A stretch of 35,654 nucleotides of DNA from Camelimonas fluminis (GTDB lineage: Bacteria; Pseudomonadota; Alphaproteobacteria; Rhizobiales; Beijerinckiaceae). Within the stretch, counting starts at the first letter, position 1, and each line of letters begins with the position of its first letter. Shown piece after piece: positions 6,463 through 15,405 of this stretch. The position numbers and the translations under genes were made by a program. The notes under the pieces are model-generated. The model had not been told where the DNA came from. It ran no database searches and saw nothing but the letters and a program-made list of their open reading frames with translations. The stretch covers positions 1-35,654 of the forward strand of contig NZ_BNCG01000026.1 in the NCBI RefSeq assembly GCF_014656355.1. The letters are read 5' to 3'.

Positions 6463-7593
6463 CTACCCGATGGCGATCGTTGGGACGAATGCCTGCGCAG
6501 TACGGTTCTGGTCATAGATCGTCATCGTGAGGTCAGCCTTCGGCATCCAGACACGTCCCGTCTCCACCGACGCGGACGCCGGCAACGCCGGGAAAACATG
6601 CAGCATCACGCCTTCCCCGTGATAGGCCTTGATCCGGTCGAACAGGTTGCGCACCAGCTTCTTGTAGGCGGCGAGGTCGTCCTTCCTCCGCATGATGTCG
6701 TTGCCAGGTTGCTCGCAGGTGATCGACCAGATGGCGGCATCCTCACCCAATACCGATGTGATGCGCTCGTCGTTCACCGTGGCACTCAGGGCCAGCTTCA
6801 ACGCGACCGGCACGTCCTCCCTGCCACTGTATTCGTTGACCTTGTAGGCGATGCGCGGCTGGTCAGGTAGCCATTTCCAGGTGTCCGGTTCGCGGTGCTT
6901 CTGATGAACGGAGACCGGTACCACGTCGCCGAGGAGCGTCCCGAGACGGATGAGCAACGGCTGCGGAGCCAGGGCGAAGACGCTTAGCTGGCGGATTTCC
7001 CTTTGCTCGATCCGCTCCTTGATTTTCCGGGCGAAGGCCGTCTGCAGGTTCCGGTCCTGTCCGGCCCAGTATGCCTCCTCGTGGTCCTTCAGTTCGGAGC
7101 CGATGAGTTCGATGTCAATCGTCCGAAAATCCGCCGGATGGTGATCAGGTGGCATCGCGGCGAAGATCGCTCGCGTCGTGATAACCGCGTCGCGTTGACC
7201 GATGTCCGCCGCGAACCTGACGACATGGGAGACGCGGTCGACATCCATATCGGTGACAATCTCGATGCGGTCCTCATGTTCGGCCTTCATGGCCAGAAGG
7301 GCGGGTTCGTCGTAGTCGGCCACATGGTCAACGTCGATCGCCTTATGGTGGACCGGGCACATCAGCATCAGGTTGTCGATGTCCTTAGCAAGCTGCGGCG
7401 ATCTCACCGCATCGCCCCGGGGGCCGTCTGCCTCGTCGGCGACGATGTGGGCGATGTAGCCGTACTTGCCCGTCTCTTTGCCAGTGATCAGGTCACCGAT
7501 AAGAAGCTTGTTGCATCCACGGAACTGGCACCGCCCCGCAGCCTTCGCCCAGAGGGCGTTTGCAACCTTTGCCGGGATAGCTGTCTTGGACAT
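6463..7593 (-). CDS. cap5: Cap5: HNH endonuclease-SAVED effector of CBASS
   Basis: 376 residues. The N-terminal HNH nuclease has a zinc site (C22, C27, C79 and H82/H83) and the core IAHIVADEADGPRGD (about 47-61) with NLMLMCPVHHKAID (74-87). The C-terminal ~200 residues fit a SAVED sensor domain. In characterised Cap5 proteins a cyclic oligonucleotide binds SAVED, the protein oligomerises and HNH degrades DNA indiscriminately, giving abortive infection. It is the last gene of the CBASS operon, starting 35 bases after the Cap3 stop. The length matches the family (about 370-400) and the motifs look intact. The start is ATG with GGGG upstream. Which nucleotide it senses cannot be told from sequence. 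Confidence 0.92.
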   Translation of the reverse strand: MSKTAIPAKVANALWAKAAGRCQFRGCNKLLIGDLITGKETGKYGYIAHIVADEADGPRGDAVRSPQLAKDIDNLMLMCPVHHKAIDVDHVADYDEPALLAMKAEHEDRIEIVTDMDVDRVSHVVRFAADIGQRDAVITTRAIFAAMPPDHHPADFRTIDIELIGSELKDHEEAYWAGQDRNLQTAFARKIKERIEQREIRQLSVFALAPQPLLIRLGTLLGDVVPVSVHQKHREPDTWKWLPDQPRIAYKVNEYSGREDVPVALKLALSATVNDERITSVLGEDAAIWSITCEQPGNDIMRRKDDLAAYKKLVRNLFDRIKAYHGEGVMLHVFPALPASASVETGRVWMPKADLTMTIYDQNRTAQAFVPTIAIG

Positions 7594-7628
7594 GTCGCCC
7601 CTTCAATTGCCGCGCGAGGCGACCCCTT

Positions 7629-8120
7629 TCAAATGAATCTCTTCTTCGCCCGTGAGATCGGGTCGTCGATCATCTCGACGCGTTGCGGGTGCTGGCCCCG
7701 CATGAACAGGTAGGTTCCCACCTGCAGCATGACGAACATCCGCAGCCGGACGATCATCAAGACCGAGAAATCGATGTTGCCGACGTCTTCGACCATCGCC
7801 TGCATGGTCCTAATGTCGGTGATGCTCGGGGCCACCGGAAAGCTCGGATGGGAATGCCATTCCCCCAGGTAGTTGAAACGACGGAAGTCGTTTCCGTTCC
7901 TCTCGAAGAATGCGTCCAGTGCCTGGGCGTGAAGTTCCGGGCGGCGCTCGAAGTAGGCGCTCTCGCCGCCGTGCGGGTCCACGGTGACGTCCACGACACG
8001 AAATCGCCCTTGGTCGTCCAATTGCTCAGCGAGCAGCAAGCCGCCGGTTTCCCGGCGTCCAGACAGGGCCAGTTCCCTGCAGATCTTCTTGCGGACGGAA
8101 CTAGGCAGGGCGATCTGCAT
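7629..8120 (-). CDS. cap3: Cap3: JAMM/MPN isopeptidase of type II CBASS
   Basis: 163 residues forming one JAB/MPN metalloprotease domain. The catalytic set is complete: E24 (in RRETGG), H89 and H91 in GEWHSHPS, S99 and D102 in SITD, spaced as in the JAMM motif (HxHx7Sx2D). In characterised type II CBASS, Cap3 removes the CD-NTase from its conjugates, opposing Cap2, and resembles eukaryotic JAMM deubiquitinases. The reading frame overlaps the end of cap2 by 20 bases, implying translational coupling. Operon order cdn-cap2-cap3-cap5 is the standard one. Confidence 0.92.
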   Translation of the reverse strand: MQIALPSSVRKKICRELALSGRRETGGLLLAEQLDDQGRFRVVDVTVDPHGGESAYFERRPELHAQALDAFFERNGNDFRRFNYLGEWHSHPSFPVAPSITDIRTMQAMVEDVGNIDFSVLMIVRLRMFVMLQVGTYLFMRGQHPQRVEMIDDPISRAKKRFI

Positions 8121-9819
8121 CTTCGGCCTGGCTAGGGAAAAGAAGGGTCACGAGCTCTTTCAGCTTCACCTCGTCGGGCGACGATCCCGCGTCCCAGCCT
8201 TCCGTGCCTATATAGGTGATGGGGTGGGTATCGAACGGGGCGGCGAATATCCAGCCCTCACCGAGGCCGACCGCATACGCGGGAGCAGGGAACTGGCTCC
8301 CGTCACCCCGCAACGTATCAATCGCGAGACGTGCCAGGTGGCCGGCCATTACGGAAACGTCGGCATCGTCCGCGATCAACGGAGGCTGGTCCGCCCGCAT
8401 GACGCCGTATTCCGGCTGGCGGGAGGGCATCTCCCACTCGACGCCCTTGTCTTCGCACCACTTCAGGATCTGGCGGCGGGCCACGTCGGGGGACGGATCG
8501 TGATCCGGTCGAGAACGGGCAATGATGCCGCCGATCCCGCCCCCGAAGACCTCGCCCCACACCATCGGTCTGCCCTTGAATCTCGCGGCGGCCGATGCGA
8601 GGCCGAAAACGGTGGCGTCCGCCGTGGCGTCGATGATCAGGTCACAATTGGCCAGCGTCTCGAGCGCGGTGGCGGTCCACTCGGAACTCTCCTGGCCGCC
8701 GAGGTTCACGATCTGCACCGTGACCTTCGCGTCTGGGGCTATTTCGAGCAGCCTGGCCCGCAAAGCTTTGGCCTTATGTGCCCCGACGCCCCGCCAATCC
8801 AGTTCGTTCCTCACCAGGTTGCCGGGAGTGAGGATGTCGTCGTCGAACAGTTCGAGCTTCCGGGCTCCTGATCGTACGAGCATCGCTGCTATCCTCGACC
8901 CAAGTGAACCGCATCCGATCAGGGCGATCCGCTTGTCGGCCAGCGCCGCGTTCGCGGTCGGTAGTCGCTGTTGGTCGGCGTCGATGACAAACGTGGAGTA
9001 TCCGTAATCCTGAACTCCACCATCCGCCTTACGATACACCATCGCCAACCACGCGGTCGTGTCATCTACCAGCAGATAGTTGGCAGGCGGCCACCCCGGA
9101 TGGTCGGTCGTAACGCCCGCAGCATTAAGCGCGATCTCGAGGGTCTTCACGGTGATCGGCCCCGGAAACTTCAGCCCTCGGGGGACGCGGATGGCGGTAC
9201 CCTTGTAGTTAGCCGCCGTCGACACCGGTTTGCTCCGATGCCAGATCCGAGCCCCATCAGGGCCCAGGGCAGTCAGATGAGCCACGGCGGCTTCGCCGTA
9301 ATAGTGTTCGTCGATCTCGATAGGCTCCACGTGGCCGTCGTCCATGGCCTGGATCAAGCGCAACGGTTCTTCGGGTATGACCAGCCTGAGATAAGTCCCG
9401 CGAAGACGCTGTCCTTCGGATAAGACATGAGCTGAGGGAACCCCTTGGCCCGCCAGCTCGGCGCTCTCTCCGACGAGGAGCCGATGGGCGCTTTCGATCA
9501 TCATGGCGCCCGTCCAATCGAGCTGCCAGTTGTCGGGCCGATACTCCAGGCAAAGTTCGCCCGATAGACCGTATTGATGTCCCGACAGACGTCCGCCGTC
9601 TGCGTTGAAGACCAGCGGAGGGATGGAGGGGAAGAAGTCCGGGTAATGCATGACGAGACGCCATCTGGATTCGCCTTCGACAATGTCGAAATCCAGGAGC
9701 AACCTCAGGCCGTCAAGGCGCCACCGTACGTTCTGAAGCCAGTCTGCGGACTGCTCGAGGCGAGCGACCTTCAGACGTTCCGACAAGCCCCGGCCCGGAT
9801 CCGAAATCCACCAGCTCAT
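8101..9819 (-). CDS. cap2: Cap2: fused E2-E1 ubiquitin-transfer-like enzyme of CBASS
   Basis: 572 residues. Residues ~1-150 form the E2-like domain, with the HQYGLSGELCLEY segment placing the probable E2 cysteine at C90. Residues ~290-510 form the ThiF/E1 adenylation domain, with the nucleotide loop IGCGSLGSR (301-309) and FDDD (325-328). C455 (WCEDKGVEW) lies in the crossover region and is the best E1 cysteine candidate. Known Cap2 enzymes attach the C-terminus of the CD-NTase to cellular targets through a thioester relay, priming it. The ATG overlaps the CD-NTase stop (ATGA), so the pair is translationally coupled. The length is typical and no motif is missing. Confidence 0.93.
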   Translation of the reverse strand: MSWWISDPGRGLSERLKVARLEQSADWLQNVRWRLDGLRLLLDFDIVEGESRWRLVMHYPDFFPSIPPLVFNADGGRLSGHQYGLSGELCLEYRPDNWQLDWTGAMMIESAHRLLVGESAELAGQGVPSAHVLSEGQRLRGTYLRLVIPEEPLRLIQAMDDGHVEPIEIDEHYYGEAAVAHLTALGPDGARIWHRSKPVSTAANYKGTAIRVPRGLKFPGPITVKTLEIALNAAGVTTDHPGWPPANYLLVDDTTAWLAMVYRKADGGVQDYGYSTFVIDADQQRLPTANAALADKRIALIGCGSLGSRIAAMLVRSGARKLELFDDDILTPGNLVRNELDWRGVGAHKAKALRARLLEIAPDAKVTVQIVNLGGQESSEWTATALETLANCDLIIDATADATVFGLASAAARFKGRPMVWGEVFGGGIGGIIARSRPDHDPSPDVARRQILKWCEDKGVEWEMPSRQPEYGVMRADQPPLIADDADVSVMAGHLARLAIDTLRGDGSQFPAPAYAVGLGEGWIFAAPFDTHPITYIGTEGWDAGSSPDEVKLKELVTLLFPSQAEDADRPA

Positions 9820-11030
9820 TTGCCGCCGAACCCAGCCGGTTTGCCTGGAACGCGCCGCTCCGCGGGGAAGGTCGGTGTAGCCGCCGCCGTAGCGGATGCT
9901 GCCGTGGCGGTGCGCAGGAGCGATGAAGCCGGCTTTGGCTCCGCACGGTCCCTGGCCCTTTCGGCAAGGCCACGACCGATGCGGGGGGCAACGGAGTCCG
10001 TGATCATCTGGCGGCTGCTAACCTGGGCTGCATAGAAGAAGTCGAGCCGGGCTGCTTCCAGCCATTCGTAGAATGCAGCACGACGCTCGGGATGCTCGGC
10101 CCACTTGTCGGCGAAGTTCTCGAGCGGGTCAGACGGGTTGGGAATATATGACCGAACGCCATCGAAGCCGATGAACCGGTCCATCTTGGTCAAGATGGAG
10201 ACCAGGGCCTGGCCGATGGTTTCCTCGCCCTCATATGCGTGGGCAGACAGGGTCGTCAGGATCACCGAGATGGGTTTGACATCCCTGCGGTCCGCGAACA
10301 TCTGATCGCGGTGGCGCTTCAGGATCATGATTGCCTGTTGCAGCGGGGTGACCACCCGGTATTCGGGAATGCTCTCGATGCTGGCCTGGGCTGCGTCGGC
10401 GAGCTTCCGGCGCTTGCGAGAGAAGGCGACGGCCATCCGCGAGCGGAACCATGCGGCATAACCCTTCGGGTTGGATCGGGGCCAGTTGGTGGTGGGCTGA
10501 TAGAAGAGGGGGTGCTTGTTGTCGGTGATGGCGATCGCGGTGCCGGACCACTGCGCGTCCAGGCCGCGGGACTCAAGCAACAACCGCGTGGATGTGCCGT
10601 TCGGTAGCGCCGGCACGATATCCATGTGGAACTGGGCGCCATCGGCATATTCGAGCGTCCAGCAACGACGGCCTTCGCCGAGCGGCTTCACCATTGCCTG
10701 TGCCGTCCGATAGGCCTCGATCTCGACCCGAAGCAGTTCCTTGAGCGTGTACTGGGTCAGTTGGTCTTTCTTGAGAGCGGCCAACTCGCAAACCGAGTCG
10801 ATATCATACTGGCCGTTTTCGTCCTCTGGCTTGATGACCGTGCCCAGCCGGAACGAACCCTGCGAATACACCTGCGGGTCGTACTGTTTCACCGTTGAAG
10901 TGTCGCGATGGAGCCACTTGCCCAGCGACTCGTACCGGGCGACCGCCTGCTCGTACCTGGTGGGCGAGATCGAGAGCTCGTCCGCCAATGCCTCGAGGTA
11001 GCCTTCGGCTTCCTTGGTAATCGTAACCAT
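9816..11030 (-). CDS. CD-NTase (cGAS/DncV-like nucleotidyltransferase) of CBASS
   Basis: 404 residues. The nucleotidyltransferase core has the G-S motif SQGSFRLGTVI (G58, S59), metal-binding D76 and D78 in QYDIDSVCEL, and the third acidic residue D137 in FHMDIVPALP. The enzyme makes a cyclic di- or trinucleotide after phage infection, which activates Cap5. The clade (and so the product) cannot be assigned by eye. I chose ATG 11030 (MVTITKEAEGYLEAL) because GAGGG lies upstream and homologues start this way; ATG 11054 is the alternative. The C-terminus is PAGFGGK, with a lysine after the Gly-Gly that Cap2-type systems usually need near the end. It is the first gene of the operon. Confidence 0.92.
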   Translation of the reverse strand: MVTITKEAEGYLEALADELSISPTRYEQAVARYESLGKWLHRDTSTVKQYDPQVYSQGSFRLGTVIKPEDENGQYDIDSVCELAALKKDQLTQYTLKELLRVEIEAYRTAQAMVKPLGEGRRCWTLEYADGAQFHMDIVPALPNGTSTRLLLESRGLDAQWSGTAIAITDNKHPLFYQPTTNWPRSNPKGYAAWFRSRMAVAFSRKRRKLADAAQASIESIPEYRVVTPLQQAIMILKRHRDQMFADRRDVKPISVILTTLSAHAYEGEETIGQALVSILTKMDRFIGFDGVRSYIPNPSDPLENFADKWAEHPERRAAFYEWLEAARLDFFYAAQVSSRQMITDSVAPRIGRGLAERARDRAEPKPASSLLRTATAASATAAATPTFPAERRVPGKPAGFGGK

Positions 11031-11775
11031 CGCGCCCTCATCCTGCTGACCCATTGATGAGCACGACCATCGGCGCTCGCGCCCGAAGGCGCATGTCGTC
11101 CGACAACTCGGATGGCTATGTCCCGAAGCCTGACCGAGTGCGTCGCAACCGACGAACCTGAATGGATAATGCCCCCCGGCGATTTACCATATTCTAACCA
11201 TATCTAAGTTGGCGCCAGCAGTCGTTCAAGGCGCATCTTTCGGCGACTCGGCCATGGGTTGAGCAAGTAACGAATTCGCCGATCAAAGCGAGAACACACA
11301 CATGCGGTTGGGGGTAAGCGGCTCCGCTCTTGATCGTTACGCCGAAGGCGACGCAAGTAGCCTTTGGGCATTTATAGATGAGGCGGGTTTGAGAAGGGCC
11401 GAATAGAAGCCGCACCAAATAGGTCGGACTGTCCAGCCTCTACGAAACCGAGGCCGGGGCACCAAACTGATGTCCGCTCCTGGCAGCCACGAGGTTCCCG
11501 CGGAACGACCGAAATGGGGGCGCGCTGCCGTCCGACCGTTCCGGGGCCGGGAGCGGACCGTCTGTTCATGGACGAAACGCTCATCAAGGTGCCGTTCGCA
11601 ACCGAGGCAGGCCCGATGCCCACCGGGATGACTAGGACCTGACTGCTAGGGAGTTACTTGCGCTTCATCCCAGGGAATAACTGTTTGGCAAGATCTGAGC
11701 TCACGCCGAACCAAGCCTTGAAGACAAGGCAGCCCCCCCCCGGAGGGGATAAGGCAAGTAGTCCGCCTTCTAATG
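11031..11775. other. gap between CBASS and chrA; possible promoter repeats
   Basis: No convincing gene. Upstream of the CBASS operon, at 11186-11207, there are two tandem AT-rich units (ACCATATTCTAA and CCATATCTAA). On the - strand these read TTAGATATGG TTAGAATATGG, a possible promoter or operator for the operon about 150 bases ahead of its start. At 11732-11746 there is a CCCCCCCCCGGAGGGG stretch downstream of chrA. Short frames here look like shadows. Confidence 0.4.
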
Positions 11776-13167
11776 TCAAATCAGCATCAGCAAGCAGGCT
11801 GATAAGCCGCTCGCGGCCAAGACGGAAATCATACCCACCTTGAACCGCAACATGGCCACCATTGCCGCGACTGCGATCACTGCGGCTCGCCAGTCGAGTG
11901 CACCCCAAACTGGAATGTCGATCTCCCCCCATGGGAGCTTCAAGCCCGTCGTACTCCGAAACAACACATGCAACGCGAACCACAAGGCAAGGTTCGCCAC
12001 CACGCCCACGACGGCCGCCGTGATAGCGGAAAGGGCCGATCTGGCCGCCTGGTTGTTTCGCAGCTTCTCAACATATGGACCGCCCAGGAAAATCCAGATG
12101 AAGCAGGGCGCAAACGTCATCCAGGTTGTCAGAAGGGCTCCAAGGCTGCCTGCCAGCACCGGATTGAGGGCGCCAGGCGCCCTGAACGATGCGAGGTATC
12201 CAACAAACTGCAGCACGAGGACCAGTGGCCCTGGGGTCGTCTCCGCCAGTCCCAGCCCATCCGCCATTTCACCCGGCCGGAGCCATCCAAACGTGTCCAC
12301 GGCCGCCTGGGCGACGTAGGCAAGGACCGCATAGGCCCCGCCAAAGGTAACGAGGGCCATGCCGCTGAAGAACGATCCGATTTGTGTCCACACGCTCCCC
12401 CCGCCAGTCAGGAGCCACAGAAGGAGCAGCGGGCCGAGCCAGAGCACGCCGCCGATCAGCAGCACCCGCATGGCAAAAGCGGAGGACGGAGCGGCATGTG
12501 AGAGTTCTCCTGCGGCGAACATGCGATCAATCACATTGCTTTCATCCGGGCTCTCACCGCCGTCTGACGCCTTCGCCCCACCAAACATCCATGGCGTCAG
12601 ACGACCTCCGATGACGCCGAGGAGGCCCGCAAGAAGAACGATGAGCGGGAATGGAATTGCGAATATGTAGATGCCTATGAACGCGCCAGCTGCTATCGCG
12701 AGCATCATCCGGTTCTTCAGCGCACGCTTCCCGATACGCACGACCGCCTCGACCACGATGGCGATGACGGCGGCCTTGATGCCGAAGAATACAACGTCGA
12801 CAAACGGCAGGTGCCGGTATGACGTGTAGAGAATACTCAGGCCCAGCATCACCAACGCGCCCGGCAGGACGAACAGTGCGCCTGCGATCAGGCCTCCCAC
12901 GGTGCGGTGGAGCAGCCAGCCGATGTAAACCGCCAGTTGCTGCGCCTCCGGCCCCGGCAAGAGCATGCAGTAGTTCAGGGCATGCAGGAAACGGTGTTCA
13001 CCAATCCATTTGCGCTCCTCAACCAGTTCCCGGTGCATCAGTGCGATCTGGCCGGCTGGCCCACCGAAACCGAGCAGGCCAATCCGCAGCCAGACCCGCG
13101 CTGCTTCACCAGGCGTGGGAGCGACGGAGGCCGGAGCGACACGTTCTTGTGCAAGTTCGATTGTCAT
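11776..13167 (-). CDS. chrA: ChrA chromate transporter (CHR family)
   Basis: 463 residues with about ten or more hydrophobic segments. Two homologous CHR halves are visible: the first begins with RIGLLGFGGPAGQIALMHRE (about 27-46), and the second carries FFSGMALVTFGGAYAVLAYV. Both contain the family's FGG element, and GLGLAETTPGPLVL in the second half corresponds to LLPGPEAQQLA in the first. ChrA is an inner-membrane chromate efflux protein. The full-length bidomain form is normally 390-460 residues. The start is ATG with GAGG upstream. It follows the ChrB-like gene by 6 bases in the same operon. The polypeptide appears intact. Confidence 0.93.
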   Translation of the reverse strand: MTIELAQERVAPASVAPTPGEAARVWLRIGLLGFGGPAGQIALMHRELVEERKWIGEHRFLHALNYCMLLPGPEAQQLAVYIGWLLHRTVGGLIAGALFVLPGALVMLGLSILYTSYRHLPFVDVVFFGIKAAVIAIVVEAVVRIGKRALKNRMMLAIAAGAFIGIYIFAIPFPLIVLLAGLLGVIGGRLTPWMFGGAKASDGGESPDESNVIDRMFAAGELSHAAPSSAFAMRVLLIGGVLWLGPLLLLWLLTGGGSVWTQIGSFFSGMALVTFGGAYAVLAYVAQAAVDTFGWLRPGEMADGLGLAETTPGPLVLVLQFVGYLASFRAPGALNPVLAGSLGALLTTWMTFAPCFIWIFLGGPYVEKLRNNQAARSALSAITAAVVGVVANLALWFALHVLFRSTTGLKLPWGEIDIPVWGALDWRAAVIAVAAMVAMLRFKVGMISVLAASGLSACLLMLI

Positions 13168-13173
13168 GTCGCC

Positions 13174-13995
13174 TCACCCCTGCTTCGTCCGGGAAGGCCA
13201 GTTGTGCGTTTCGTCGGTGGCGTCGCGGCACCAGCGAAACAGCGCATCGTAGAGCAGCATGCCAGCCTCCAACTGCTCGAGATCGTCGCGAAACATCCGC
13301 GAGAGCCCAAGTGAGCATGCCAGAAAGCCGGCGGCCTGAGGCTCGAGTTCCAGTTGATCGGTGTCGGCGGCCCTTACGATCCGGGCGAGTCTCTGAAGCG
13401 GGCCGCTCGCGTGCAAACCAGTTTCCAGCAGCATCGCGTCAAAGGTGCACAGGTCTCCCCTGTGGCTCCAGTAGACGCCATCCAGATCGAACGGGGTCGC
13501 GCCGAACTGCCCAGCGACCGCAGTCACTTCAGCTGCACCAACAAAGAGGAAACTGGCCTTCGGGTCGATGAAGCGGCGGATCAGCCATGGGCAGGCGATC
13601 CTGTCAATCTTCGGACGCGCGCGCGTAACCCAGACCGTGGCGCCTGTGTCGTCGGGTTGCGGCAACTTTTCTGGTTCAACCAGCAGACCGCCAGCGGAGC
13701 GCCACGCTGCGTAGCCTCCCTCAAGCGTTTCCGCAGAAACCCCTAGCCGCCGCAGCCAGGCCGCCGCGCCCTGGCTTCCCGCGCCACCATCTGAACAGAC
13801 CAAAATGACATGGCGGCCCAGGAGATCTGGCGCCCATAAACGTGCCTCCGTTGCGCTTTTGCGGAGGGCGCACGGCATGAGGCGCGGGTCTGAGGCGAAC
13901 TCCGTCCCGGTGCGGACATCAACGATGGCCGGCGCTTCAGGCAGACCGATCAGACGGGATAATTTTGTCGTGGTGATTTCAGAATTTGACGGCAT
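13174..13995 (-). CDS. rhodanese-ChrB fusion, chromate resistance protein
   Basis: 273 residues from ATG 13995 (TTG 14013 would add six). Residues ~10-105 form a rhodanese-like domain with IVDVRTGTEF and the active-site loop VCSDGGAGSQG holding the cysteine. Residues ~115-270 match the ChrB C-terminal domain (WVTRARPKIDRIACPWLIRR, then FIDPKASFLFV and CTFDAML). ChrB proteins sense or handle chromate and accompany ChrA. This fused form without the ChrB N-terminal DNA-binding part is found in other chromate operons and may act enzymatically rather than as a repressor (inference). chrA follows 6 bases downstream. Confidence 0.85.
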   Translation of the reverse strand: MPSNSEITTTKLSRLIGLPEAPAIVDVRTGTEFASDPRLMPCALRKSATEARLWAPDLLGRHVILVCSDGGAGSQGAAAWLRRLGVSAETLEGGYAAWRSAGGLLVEPEKLPQPDDTGATVWVTRARPKIDRIACPWLIRRFIDPKASFLFVGAAEVTAVAGQFGATPFDLDGVYWSHRGDLCTFDAMLLETGLHASGPLQRLARIVRAADTDQLELEPQAAGFLACSLGLSRMFRDDLEQLEAGMLLYDALFRWCRDATDETHNWPSRTKQG

Positions 13996-14125
13996 GCGGC
14001 GTCCATCCCTCAAATGGGAAAAGGACGCGAACTTTGGGCTGCCGCCTCACGGGGTAGTCGCGATTGACCCCTTGATTTCCAAGCTAGGCCTGGGGCCATC
14101 GTATTGCAAGGACTGCGGACGACGA

Positions 14126-15316
14126 TCAGCCCTCATCCACACCCGCGGGCCACAATCGAGCCGCAGCGGCGATGCTGCAGGCCGCGATCGCTCCCAGCAC
14201 AGCAAATGACATCGCCATTCCGTATCTGGCGCCCACCAGGCCAGCGACCGGATATGCGAGCAGCCAGCACAGATGCGATAGTGCGAACTGGCCGGAAAAC
14301 AGGGCCGGACGCAAAGAGGGTTCGCTGGCCCGTCGCAACAGCCTGCCGACCGGCGTTTGCGCGAGGGAGTAGCCGAAACCGGTAAAAAACCACAGCAGCA
14401 GAAGCCAGTCGTAACGACCAACTGCAATGCCCAGGAACATGCAGGCCGCCATGGCGGCTGCGCCAGCCAGCATCACCGTCCGGTCGGAGCGTCCACTGAG
14501 CAGGCGTGGCAATATGAGCGCCGCAATCATTGAGCCGCCGCCGAATGCAGCCATGGCCCACGCCACGGCCTGCTCGCTCAGGCCAAACGCGGATTTTACG
14601 AGCACGACCGTATTCACGAAAACCATGGCTCCGGCTGCGGCGACAGCCAGATTGAGGGCCATGAGCCCCCGAAGGCTCGGGGTATGCAGAAATGTGCTTA
14701 CCCCGGCGGCCAGCTTTGACCAGGATGACCCGCCTTCTGGTCTCGTGACGCCAGGAAGGACAACTGATCTGACAAGCAAGGCGGACCCGAGGAACCCTAT
14801 CGCCGTCCCGGCGAACAGGTTGTTGAAGCTGATCACAGTCAGGAGCAATGCCGCGAGCACCGGGCTCAGAAGACTCTCGAGATCATAAGCCAGGCGCGCA
14901 AGGGAGAGCGCGTTCGTGTAGTCCTTGTCGTCAGGCAGGACATCTGGAATCGTCGCCTGGAACGTCGGCGTGAAAGCAGCCGACGCAGACTGCAGCAGAA
15001 AGATCAGCACATAGATCTGCCAGATCTCGGTAACGAAGGGCAGCATGCAGGCAAAAGCCCCGCGCGCGACATCGAGGGAAACCAGCATGGGCCGTCTGGG
15101 AAACCGGTCAGCCAGAACGGTCGCGAATGGAGAGATCGCCACGTAGGCGATCATCTTGATCGCCAGGGCTGTGCCCAGCACTGACCCAGCGTTACTCCCG
15201 GCGATCCTGAACGCCAGCAATCCAAGCGCAACAGTCGTGAGGCCCGTGCCGATGAGGGCGACGACCTGCGCCAGAAACAAGCGCCGGTAGGTACGGTTGA
15301 TCAAAACATCAAACAT
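14126..15316 (-). CDS. MFS transporter, 12-helix exporter
   Basis: 396 residues from ATG 15316 (MFDVLINRTYRRLFLAQVVA). I preferred this start to one at 15382 because the extra 22 residues are polar and GGGTGG lies just upstream. About twelve hydrophobic segments are evident. The loop between helices 2 and 3 has the MFS-type DRFPRRPM pattern (about 69-76). The RTYRRLFLAQ opening and general look fit the EntS/MFS_3 branch of exporters. The substrate is unknown; lying between chrB and the metal-efflux genes it may export a metal complex. It is separated from the chrB start by 130 bases. Confidence 0.82.
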   Translation of the reverse strand: MFDVLINRTYRRLFLAQVVALIGTGLTTVALGLLAFRIAGSNAGSVLGTALAIKMIAYVAISPFATVLADRFPRRPMLVSLDVARGAFACMLPFVTEIWQIYVLIFLLQSASAAFTPTFQATIPDVLPDDKDYTNALSLARLAYDLESLLSPVLAALLLTVISFNNLFAGTAIGFLGSALLVRSVVLPGVTRPEGGSSWSKLAAGVSTFLHTPSLRGLMALNLAVAAAGAMVFVNTVVLVKSAFGLSEQAVAWAMAAFGGGSMIAALILPRLLSGRSDRTVMLAGAAAMAACMFLGIAVGRYDWLLLLWFFTGFGYSLAQTPVGRLLRRASEPSLRPALFSGQFALSHLCWLLAYPVAGLVGARYGMAMSFAVLGAIAACSIAAAARLWPAGVDEG

Positions 15317-15405
15317 GTTGGCCACCCAACCCTGAGGACAAGAGTCCGCCTGCGGTCGCGCTCGGACGAGGCCGGGGCGCATTCAGACGCCCCGGCCGCT
15401 CTCCA

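Noticed and set aside
7003-7713. 236-codon + strand frame over cap5/cap3
   Set aside because: It lies antisense to two well-supported CBASS genes with catalytic motifs; typical GC-rich shadow.
7984-8871. 295-codon + strand frame over cap2
   Set aside because: Antisense to Cap2, whose E1 and E2 motifs are intact; no domain of its own.
11372-11623. 83-codon - strand frame between CBASS and chrA
   Set aside because: No ribosome binding site, no recognisable domain, and low-quality composition.
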